Assembly: GCA_012511925.1 (NCBI GenBank)
Contig: JAAZFD010000235.1
Span: 1 to 6,393 of the forward strand
Source: Clostridiales bacterium
GTDB taxonomy: Bacteria; Bacillota; Clostridia; Christensenellales; CAG-138
Length of the DNA: 6,393 nt
Reading direction: 5' to 3'
Part shown: positions 1-5,113 of the stretch, one piece after another
Numbering within the stretch: position 1 is the stretch's first letter
Layout of the letters: the number at the start of each line of letters is the position of its first letter
Position numbers and translations under genes: made by a program
The notes under the pieces: model-generated
Database searches by the model: none
Seen by the model: the letters and a program-made list of their open reading frames with translations, nothing else
Told to the model about the DNA's origin: nothing

Positions 1-224
1 ATATTACTGTGCCTGTATTGAAGTCTGAAGGGGGCAAGTTCATTCCAAGAATTTATGTGAATAACGGGATTGTAGCTCCCGTGTATCAAGGCGAGAATTT
101 AGGCAGGCTTGAGGTTTACTGCAATGATAGATTTGTGGCTTCTTGCAATTTATCTTCTTCGCAAGATGTGTTTGTTCCGAGCATTGGTTATTATCTTAAT
201 AGGATATTGAATTTTTGGTGCTAA
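1..224 (+). CDS. D-alanyl-D-alanine carboxypeptidase (PBP5/DacF family), C-terminal fragment
   Basis: This is the last 74 residues of a gene that begins before the window; the reading frame is open from base 3 to the TAA at 222-224. The stretch resembles the PBP5_C domain that follows the serine carboxypeptidase domain of DacA/DacF enzymes. Seen are PVLKSEGG, PRIYVNNGIVAPVYQG and a GRLEVYCND segment, which match the family pattern of a beta-rich domain with 'G.VAP...G...G.LEVY'. The tail (GYYLNRILNFWC) has alternating aromatic/hydrophobic and polar residues, as in the amphipathic helix that seats these enzymes on the outer face of the membrane. Family members remove the terminal D-Ala from peptidoglycan pentapeptides and so limit cross-linking. 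The SxxK, SxN and KTG motifs lie outside the window, so activity cannot be judged. The GTG at base 9 is internal, not the start. Assignment rests only on the C-terminal domain, so DacA, DacB or DacF naming is not resolved. Confidence 0.8.
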   Translation, partial: ITVPVLKSEGGKFIPRIYVNNGIVAPVYQGENLGRLEVYCNDRFVASCNLSSSQDVFVPSIGYYLNRILNFWC

Positions 225-225
225 C

Positions 226-280
226 GCCTACGGCGCAATGCAAAATATTGAATACAAAACGCAAAATCAAGAGCGATTTC
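226..280 (+). repeat. Imperfect direct repeat, copy A
   Basis: Starting just after the carboxypeptidase stop, this segment shares an ordered series of words with the segment at about 390-446: CTACG, then AATGCAAAA, then GAATACAAAA, then AAAATCAAG, then CGATTT. It opens with a small perfect hairpin (CGCC-TAC-GGCG, 225-235). Word order and spacing match too well to be mere A-richness. The word CGATTTCGC at 274-282 also recurs exactly at 371-379. Confidence 0.6.
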
Positions 281-318
281 GCAGTATGTGAATGCTGAAT
301 GTTAACAACAAAATGTAT

Positions 319-370
319 GGGCGGGCATTGCCCGTCCGCCGGTTTCGGGAGGATATTGAATTCTCCCCTA
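319..370 (-). repeat. Double palindrome, intergenic repeat element (minus orientation)
   Basis: Two stem-loops lie back to back. The first pairs CGGGC at 322-326 with GCCCG at 330-334 around ATT, extended outward by a G-T wobble and two G-C pairs (319-337). The second pairs GGGAG at 347-351 with CTCCC at 363-367, extended inward by a wobble and two A-T pairs. Read on the minus strand, the second unit begins GTAGGGGAG and ends CTCCCG. That is the same plan as the palindrome at 458-486 (GTAGGGGCG...CGCCCG) in the opposite orientation. Such GTAGGGG-headed palindromes are, to my knowledge, common dispersed intergenic repeats in clostridial and other genomes. Their function is not established. Confidence 0.6.
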
Positions 371-389
371 CGATTTCGCCGTAGACTCA

Positions 390-446
390 TGCTACGCATA
401 ATGCAAAAAAAATCAGAATGCAGAATACAAAATCAAGCACGATTTA
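390..446 (+). repeat. Imperfect direct repeat, copy B
   Basis: Second copy of the unit at 226-280, with the same order of words (CTACG, AATGCAAAA, GAATACAAAA, AAAATCAAG, CGATTT). It differs by a longer A-run at 404-412 and an added CAGAATG word. It is preceded by an inverted pair CGTAG/CTACG (380-384 with 392-396). In addition CTACGGCG at 228-235 and CGCCGTAG at 377-384 are exact reverse complements. Confidence 0.6.
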
Positions 447-457
447 TGTTGACATGT

Positions 458-486
458 TGTAGGGGCGAACCTGTGTGTTCGCCCGC
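458..486 (+). repeat. GTAGGGGCG-type palindromic intergenic repeat
   Basis: A perfect 8-bp inverted repeat (GGGCGAAC 463-470, GTTCGCCC 477-484) surrounds a 6-base loop, preceded by TGTAGG and followed by GC. No U-tract follows on either strand, so it does not look like an intrinsic terminator. The layout matches a dispersed short palindromic repeat that is widespread in bacterial intergenic DNA. It is inverted relative to the unit at 346-370. Confidence 0.65.
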
Positions 487-632
487 TATTGTCTCTACTA
501 TGAAGACAAGGGGAGTGTTTCACCTAGCACATCCCAAATCTAAATAATCGCTATAACAATAAAAGCGATATGCGAAAAGAAATACTCGTTTCTAACAAAT
601 ACTTTCTCAAAAGCTTACCCTTTTCCCCTAAC

Positions 633-662
633 AAAAACAAGCAACTTTCGTTGCCTGCTTTT
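633..662 (-). terminator. Intrinsic terminator of the NlpC/P60 hydrolase gene
   Basis: Read on the minus strand this is AAAAGCAG-GCAAC, a GAAA tetraloop, then GTTGC-TTGTTTT. The GCAAC/GTTGC core is perfect, and the outer eight pairs close with A-T, G-C and two G-T pairs, giving about 13 bp. Its descending arm runs into a T-rich tail (TTGTTTTTGTTA). It starts about 25 bases beyond the TAA of the minus-strand gene, the normal place for a Rho-independent terminator. On the plus strand the same stem ends in TTTTT (659-663), so it may also stop transcripts arriving from the carboxypeptidase side. Confidence 0.85.
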
Positions 663-687
663 TGAAACCCCTATTATACATTAGCTA

Positions 688-2451
688 TTAGCCTAGCACC
701 CTGTAACCACATATAAATTCTGACCTGCACCAGTTGCTTAAAAATCCTCTTCTTACAACCTTGCCTTGACCGCTGGATGCGTCAATCATCTCTGTATCGC
801 TGATAATGATACCCACATGACCGTAGAACACGATTACATCTCCTGCCTTTAGGTCGTCTATATCGTTGATTCTCGGGTAATGCGATACACTGCGCCAACC
901 ATAAGAGGTTAAGTAGGATTGTTTAATGCCAACTTGATTCAATACCCAGTAAACGAACCCTGAGCAATCGAATGTGTTAGGACCCTTACCGCCACGCACA
1001 TACCTTGAGCCTACCTTGCTCTTTGCAATCGCTACGAGCGCTGCTACTGAAGGTTCATCCGCCGCAGGGGGAGGATTGTCGTTTCCGCCAGTGTTTCCGC
1101 CGCCAGTGTTGCCGCTATCGTTTGAGGAGCCGCCTGTGTACATCTCATAGCTGCTTGGCGCTGATTTTGCACCATCGGAGGTTAACACGCTCATGGTTTG
1201 CTTGCCTATTCTACCGTCTGCAGACAATCCATTATGCTTTTGGAATGCCCTTACAGCATGGTTGGTAGCTGCACCAAAGTAGCCTGTAACCATATCATCA
1301 TTTAGATATTTTAAATTTTTTAGTAAGTGCTGAACGCACTTTACGTCCTCGCCCCTCATACCCATTGCAAGGGAGTTTGGAACAGCGTCTTCGCTCATTA
1401 ACAATGTCATTGTCTTTGGACCTAAGTAGCCGTCTGCGATTAAGCCATTACGCTCTTGGAAACGCTTAACAGCTGCGACGGTTTCCTTGCCATTTACGCC
1501 ATCAGGCTCGGATGTTAGGTAGCCTAACGCTTTTAGTCTTTCTTGATAAGGTACTAAGCCATCGCCAGAGTCGCCCTGCATCCATACGTTTGGAACAGCT
1601 TCAGAGCTATATAAAATTTCTCTTGTGCGCTCACCAATCATGCCGTCAACGGTAAGACCGTTATTTGTTTGGAAAAGCAATACTGCGTCATGCGTATCTG
1701 TTCCAAAATAGCCTGTAGGGGATGCTTTCATGTAGCCCATTTCGTATAAGCGGCTTTGTAGCTCTCGAACATCGTCGCCTTTGTCGCCTAATGCAACCAT
1801 GTAAATTCTTGCTTCAGAACTCATAAGCAGGCGATATGTTTCTTCGTTGATTTTGCCTGTAACCTCTAAATTGTTTCTGCGTTGGAACATCTCGGTTGCA
1901 TCCCTTGTTATAGGACCGAAATATTCTGTAGGCTCGTCATAATCCATGTAATTAAGCGCCATGTAGCGTGTTTGAATAATCGCTATTGACGGATGCGTGT
2001 CTTTGTATTCTAAGTATTCAGAAAACGGTAATGGCTCGAGTGTGGGTTCGGCTGTAACAATTGGAAGAATCGAAACCTTAACAGGCTCATCGGTAACTAT
2101 TGCACCACCCGAGTGCGTATCTTCAGAATCCTCGTAATAATCCTCACCACCAGCAGGAGGTTGAGTTGCTAAATTGCTATTATCGGTAATCGGAACCTGG
2201 GTTTGAACATTCTCTGTGGGAGCGGGTGTATTGTTTTTTCCCTCAACCTTTACATCCTGTATTCCGCTTGCATGGTTTGGATTCGAAAAAATTAACAATG
2301 ATGCAACAACGAACAAAACTATCATTGCAAACGAAAGAATATAAAGCCTTGCCTTTACGGACAAGAATATCTTAGGTTTTTTATTTGTTTGAGGCGAAAA
2401 AGAGCGAACCCTTGCCCCTGTATTCAAATTCTCATTAGTTCTATCCTGCAT
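688..2451 (-). CDS. Membrane-anchored cell-wall hydrolase: four PG_binding_1 repeats plus NlpC/P60 domain
   Basis: Predicted 587-residue surface enzyme that cleaves peptide bonds in peptidoglycan stem peptides. Residue numbers count from the ATG at 2451. A Lys/Arg-rich cytoplasmic tail precedes one membrane segment (about 35-56), with no lipobox or evident signal-peptidase site, so the rest should lie outside. A Thr/Pro/Glu/Asp-rich spacer (57-150) follows. Four peptidoglycan-binding repeats of about 70 residues lie near 153-213, 220-285, 292-355 and 363-427, each with a leading helix, a Gly turn, 'A...FQ...GL..DG..G..T' and a closing helix. A Gly/Asn/Ser/Pro linker (438-466) leads to the NlpC/P60 domain (467-587). 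This has the nucleophile Cys496 in FDCSGFV and His545 in GHVGI; the usual third polar residue position is Asp557 (MIDASS). A GTG four codons upstream is possible, but the ribosome binding site favours the ATG. The physiological role (growth, separation or spore wall) cannot be told. It lies divergent to ftsK and has its own terminator. Confidence 0.9.
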   Translation of the reverse strand: MQDRTNENLNTGARVRSFSPQTNKKPKIFLSVKARLYILSFAMIVLFVVASLLIFSNPNHASGIQDVKVEGKNNTPAPTENVQTQVPITDNSNLATQPPAGGEDYYEDSEDTHSGGAIVTDEPVKVSILPIVTAEPTLEPLPFSEYLEYKDTHPSIAIIQTRYMALNYMDYDEPTEYFGPITRDATEMFQRRNNLEVTGKINEETYRLLMSSEARIYMVALGDKGDDVRELQSRLYEMGYMKASPTGYFGTDTHDAVLLFQTNNGLTVDGMIGERTREILYSSEAVPNVWMQGDSGDGLVPYQERLKALGYLTSEPDGVNGKETVAAVKRFQERNGLIADGYLGPKTMTLLMSEDAVPNSLAMGMRGEDVKCVQHLLKNLKYLNDDMVTGYFGAATNHAVRAFQKHNGLSADGRIGKQTMSVLTSDGAKSAPSSYEMYTGGSSNDSGNTGGGNTGGNDNPPPAADEPSVAALVAIAKSKVGSRYVRGGKGPNTFDCSGFVYWVLNQVGIKQSYLTSYGWRSVSHYPRINDIDDLKAGDVIVFYGHVGIIISDTEMIDASSGQGKVVRRGFLSNWCRSEFICGYRVLG

Positions 2452-2459
2452 ATAGGATT

Positions 2460-2470
2460 TCACCTTCCTT
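2460..2470 (-). promoter_or_regulatory. Ribosome binding site that decides the hydrolase start
   Basis: Minus-strand AAGGAAGGTGA lies 8 bases before the ATG at 2451. Its AGGTGA end is a strong match to the anti-Shine-Dalgarno sequence. The longer reading would start at the GTG at 2463, which sits inside this same element with no spacing, so the ATG is the better start. It removes four residues (MKSY) from the longer reading. Confidence 0.75.
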
Positions 2471-2485
2471 TATTAGATTACATTC

Positions 2486-2513
2486 AGTATAACACGCTTT
2501 TGCCCGAACACAA
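2486..2513 (-). promoter_or_regulatory. Candidate sigma-A-type promoter for the hydrolase gene
   Basis: On the minus strand TTGTGT (2513-2508) is followed after 16 bases by TATACT (2491-2486). A TGT just before the -10 box makes it an extended -10. The expected start of transcription, near 2479, would give a leader of about 28 bases with the ribosome binding site inside it. The -35 box is weak (first three bases match), which the extended -10 may offset. Predicted from sequence only. Confidence 0.5.
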
Positions 2514-2564
2514 TTAAACATTTTATGAATAAACTAATTCTTGTTCTATGTTTTTCTAAATTTA

Positions 2565-2581
2565 TTATCGATTTACGATAA
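2565..2581. promoter_or_regulatory. Operator-like perfect inverted repeat between divergent promoters
   Basis: TTATCG, five bases (ATTTA), then CGATAA form a perfect 6-bp inverted repeat centred at 2573. It lies about 20 bases upstream of the -35 box of the ftsK promoter and about 52 bases upstream of the -35 box of the hydrolase promoter. It has no U-tract and lies outside both expected transcripts. A dimeric regulator site is therefore a more natural reading than an RNA hairpin. No regulator can be named, and short inverted repeats do arise by chance in AT-rich DNA. Confidence 0.35.
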
Positions 2582-2601
2582 CAATTCTAATATTTGACTC
2601 C

Positions 2602-2630
2602 TTGCCCAAAAAGTTCTTTTGGTTTATAAT
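2602..2630 (+). promoter_or_regulatory. Candidate sigma-A-type promoter for ftsK-rimO
   Basis: TTGCCC (2602-2607) is separated by 17 bases from a consensus TATAAT (2625-2630). Transcription would start near 2637, about 50 bases ahead of the ftsK ATG. The -10 box is perfect and the spacing optimal; the -35 box matches TTGACA at four of six positions. The closer match TTGACT at 2594-2599 is 25 bases from the -10 and is not used here. No terminator lies between ftsK and rimO, so this promoter probably drives both. Confidence 0.65.
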
Positions 2631-2642
2631 TAGTGTATATTT

Positions 2643-2670
2643 TGAGATGCAAGAAAAAATCGCATACTCA
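2643..2670 (+). promoter_or_regulatory. Stem-loop at the 5' end of the ftsK leader
   Basis: TGAG-ATGC (2643-2650) pairs with GCAT-A-CTCA (2662-2670): eight base pairs with a single bulged A and an A-rich 11-base loop. It starts about 6 bases into the predicted transcript and ends three bases before the GGGGAG ribosome binding site at 2674-2679. It could protect the 5' end of the mRNA or modulate ribosome access. It is too small to be a known riboswitch class. Confidence 0.35.
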
Positions 2671-2673
2671 ACC

Positions 2674-2679
2674 GGGGAG
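2674..2679 (+). promoter_or_regulatory. Ribosome binding site of ftsK
   Basis: GGGGAG is seven bases upstream of the ATG at 2687. It fixes the start; the lysine-rich cytoplasmic N-terminus that follows is normal for the family. Confidence 0.75.
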
Positions 2680-2686
2680 ATAATCA

Positions 2687-5113
2687 ATGGCTAAAGAAAC
2701 AGATAAAAAGCGCAAAGCACAATCAAAAGCACCTGCTAAAAAAGGCAAGGTAAACGATAAGGATAAGATTAAAAGTAAGGACAAGCAGCCTAAAACCAGT
2801 CAGGGCTATGAAATCATAGGTATAATTCTGATTGCACTTGGGCTTTTGCTTGGCGTTAGTCTATATCTCATTGAAGCAAGTCCTTTTGGAAAGGGCTTAT
2901 CAACTCTGATTTTCGGTCTTGTGGGAATATTGGGCTTTGCCCTACCCCTGTTATTCATAGCATACGGAATTTATGTAATCGCGAAATCAACTGCAAGGCT
3001 TAATAAAACATCGGTTTTGATATGCGTAATGCTATTTCTTGCGCTTGTTTTCATAAATATTAACTGGATAGAGGCACAAGGAGTCAGCTTTTTTGATTAC
3101 TTAGTGAGTGCGTTCACAAAAAGCTATGCCAATCAACTATTGGGCGGAAGTGTTAGCGCTGTTTTAGCCTACCCCATGAGCGTATTTTTCGGCAAAGCGA
3201 TTTCAAACATAATTCTTATAACCTTTTATGTGATTTCCATTTTGATAATAACAAATTTCTCGCTGAAAAAAGCATTTTTAAAGCTAAAGGAGGCTTCTAA
3301 GAGAAAGCCTAAGGAGGAGTTTGAGGAAGAAGAGGAAGAAGATTCTGCCGATATAGAAATAGACTACGGGAATTACGAGGAAGAAGAATACGATTACAGC
3401 TTTTTCGATAAAATACCCGCGCCAAACTTTACTTCTTATTCAGAGGACGAGCCTGTGGAGAATCCGCCGCAAGAAATAGAAGCTAAAAAATCAACTAAAA
3501 GAAAAACACAGGTTGTGAACATAGATGCATATTCCGAGTTAGAGGAATACGACAAAATGGAGGTTGCAGAAGCTGACAGAGATATTTTTCAGCCGAACCG
3601 AAAGAATGTTGAAGCAAAGCTACAAGGCGAATTTGAAGTAAGCGATAATCTGTTGGAGTATCAAAGACCGCCTATAACGCAACTAAAATTCCCCACAGTA
3701 TCACAAAGGAACGACAATGAGCAACCCGAGCTTAAAGCGAAAAAGCTGTTGTCAACATTGGCAAGCTTTAGGATTCATAACGCACAGATTACGAATATCA
3801 CCGTTGGACCTACTATTACAAGGTTCGAGCTTGTACCGCCCTCGGGAGTGAGCGTAAAGAGCATTCTCAAATATTCAGACGACTTGGCACTTGCTTTAGC
3901 GGCTGAAAAGCTGAGGATAGAAGCACCTATCCCTGGAAAATCGGCTATTGGCATTGAAGTTCCGAACAAAACTATTTCTACGGTTTATTTGCGAGAGATA
4001 ATCGAATCCCTTGAATTCAAAAACTCAACCTCGCCATTAACATTTGCACTCGGCAAGGACATTGCAGGAAAAACCATAATAGCAGATTTGGCAAAAATGC
4101 CGCACTTGCTAATTGCAGGTAGAACTGGCTCGGGCAAAAGCGTATGCTTGAACGCAATAATCTTGAGCCTCATTTACAAATCATCACCAGATGATTTAAG
4201 GCTTATTCTCATAGACCCAAAGGTTGTAGAGCTTAGAGCCTATGCAAATCTTCCGCATCTATTGGTAAAGGTTGTAACCGACAGAAAGAAAGCGGCTTCT
4301 GCATTGCGTTGGGCAGTAACCGAGATGGAGACTAGAAATAAAAAGCTTGCATCTATGGGCGCAAGGGATATTAAACGCTACAACCAGCTTCAAGTAAATC
4401 CAGAGGATAGAATGCCCCGAATTGTAGTAATTATAGACGAGTTGGCAGAGCTTATGATGAGTACGGGCAAAGAGGTTGAGGAATCAATCGTGCGTTTGGC
4501 TCAATTAGGTAGAGCCTGCGGTATGCACTTGATTGTTGCAACTCAAAGACCTTCCGCTGACATTATTACAGGCGAAATCAAGGCAAATATCCCTGCAAGG
4601 GTTGCATTTGCTGTTACGGATTATGTGAACTCTAAGGTTATTTTAGACTCAACAGGCGCAGAGCAACTACTTGGCAATGGCGATATGCTTTTCCATACGA
4701 ACCAAACTCCTAAGCCTGTTAGAATTCAAGGCGCATTCGTTTCAGACGAAGAGGTGGAGAACGTTATGGGCTTCTTTGAAAAAACGCATATATCACCGAA
4801 CTTCGATACGCTTGTGGATTCGCAAATTACGGCAGGGGTAGGCGCAGGCTCTACGCAGGTTTCTGGCGAGTTTGGAGACGAATTCCTGTTGGATGCCGCA
4901 AGGCTTGTAATTGAAACTAAAAGGGCATCCGCCTCATACATTCAACAGAGATTGCGATTAGGCTATAACAGAGCGGCACGAATCATCGAAGAATTGGAGG
5001 AGTTGGGCATAGTTTCAGCACCTGACGGTGCAAAGCCGAGAAATGTTTTGTGGAGCATAGAAAAGTTCGAAGCTACCTATGGCGACTCTTCTGGGGTTGA
5101 GGAAGAGATATGA
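2687..5113 (+). CDS. ftsK: FtsK/SpoIIIE family DNA translocase
   Basis: Complete 808-residue septal DNA pump, a usual length for Gram-positive members. A Lys-rich cytoplasmic tail (1-38) precedes about four membrane segments (about 41-62, 73-98, 108-125 and 172-190). A very acidic linker follows (209-260, with EEFEEEEEEDS). The alpha domain is near 345-430 (RIEAPIPGKSAIGIEVPNK). The RecA-like motor has Walker A AGRTGSGKS (477-485), the DPKVVELRAY segment (511-520), Walker B IIDELAELM (582-590) and ATQRPSADIITG (618-629). A C-terminal winged-helix gamma domain (about 728-795, GYNRAARIIEELEELGIV) would read orientation sequences. Family members form hexamers that use ATP to move chromosomal DNA through the closing septum, or into the forespore in spore formers. 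The membrane segments argue against the soluble paralogue SftA. FtsK versus SpoIIIE cannot be separated from one sequence. Oddities are Arg479 where Ala or Thr is usual in the P-loop, Arg533 in VVTDRKKA (usually Pro), and LLGNGDML (usually LLGKGDML). It is followed by rimO with a 4-base overlap. Confidence 0.95.
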   Translation: MAKETDKKRKAQSKAPAKKGKVNDKDKIKSKDKQPKTSQGYEIIGIILIALGLLLGVSLYLIEASPFGKGLSTLIFGLVGILGFALPLLFIAYGIYVIAKSTARLNKTSVLICVMLFLALVFININWIEAQGVSFFDYLVSAFTKSYANQLLGGSVSAVLAYPMSVFFGKAISNIILITFYVISILIITNFSLKKAFLKLKEASKRKPKEEFEEEEEEDSADIEIDYGNYEEEEYDYSFFDKIPAPNFTSYSEDEPVENPPQEIEAKKSTKRKTQVVNIDAYSELEEYDKMEVAEADRDIFQPNRKNVEAKLQGEFEVSDNLLEYQRPPITQLKFPTVSQRNDNEQPELKAKKLLSTLASFRIHNAQITNITVGPTITRFELVPPSGVSVKSILKYSDDLALALAAEKLRIEAPIPGKSAIGIEVPNKTISTVYLREIIESLEFKNSTSPLTFALGKDIAGKTIIADLAKMPHLLIAGRTGSGKSVCLNAIILSLIYKSSPDDLRLILIDPKVVELRAYANLPHLLVKVVTDRKKAASALRWAVTEMETRNKKLASMGARDIKRYNQLQVNPEDRMPRIVVIIDELAELMMSTGKEVEESIVRLAQLGRACGMHLIVATQRPSADIITGEIKANIPARVAFAVTDYVNSKVILDSTGAEQLLGNGDMLFHTNQTPKPVRIQGAFVSDEEVENVMGFFEKTHISPNFDTLVDSQITAGVGAGSTQVSGEFGDEFLLDAARLVIETKRASASYIQQRLRLGYNRAARIIEELEELGIVSAPDGAKPRNVLWSIEKFEATYGDSSGVEEEI
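5099..5105 (+). promoter_or_regulatory. Ribosome binding site of rimO inside the end of ftsK
   Basis: GAGGAAG encodes part of the acidic C-terminus of FtsK (GVEEEI) and sits about five bases ahead of the rimO ATG at 5110. With the ATGA start/stop overlap at 5110-5113, this points to translational coupling. Confidence 0.65.

Larger units (their letters stand above)
225..687. other. Non-coding convergent intergenic region with repeat patchwork
   Basis: These 463 bases separate the convergent carboxypeptidase and hydrolase genes. Short ORFs can be read here, but they run through palindromes and repeated A-rich words, have no convincing ribosome binding sites and show no recognisable protein features. 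Positions 226-487 contain two imperfect direct repeats and three GC-rich palindromes, listed separately. Positions 488-632 are AT-rich; only weak stem-loops are visible (547-552 with 564-569, and 578-582 with 589-593). No terminator with a U-tract is seen just after the carboxypeptidase stop, so its transcript may run on into this region. Confidence 0.75.

Noticed and set aside
196..399. Minus-strand open frame of 67 codons overlapping the end of the carboxypeptidase gene
   Set aside because: It is made of the same repeat DNA on the other strand and lacks a ribosome binding site.
463..484. 8-bp GC-rich hairpin as a terminator for the carboxypeptidase gene
   Set aside because: No T-tract follows on the plus strand and it is more than 230 bases past the stop; it fits a dispersed palindromic repeat better.
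226..487. CRISPR array
   Set aside because: Only two imperfect repeats with non-uniform sequence between them, no regular spacers and no cas genes.
299..547. Plus-strand open frame of 82 codons in the intergenic region
   Set aside because: It runs through two palindromic repeats and an A-run, has no ribosome binding site and gives a Cys/Arg-rich product with no domain-like pattern.
1005..1268. Plus-strand open frame opposite the wall hydrolase
   Set aside because: It is antisense to strongly supported PG_binding_1 and linker coding sequence, and its product is low-complexity.
2594..2599. TTGACT as the -35 box of the ftsK promoter
   Set aside because: It is 25 bases from the TATAAT box, and no alternative -10 lies about 17 bases downstream; TTGCCC at 2602 has the correct 17-base spacing.
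2631..2686. Riboswitch in the ftsK leader
   Set aside because: The leader is only about 50 bases with one small stem-loop, too short for known metabolite-sensing classes.
3775..4941. Three minus-strand open frames opposite ftsK
   Set aside because: They lie wholly inside the conserved FtsK motor and gamma domains and show no start signals or domain features.
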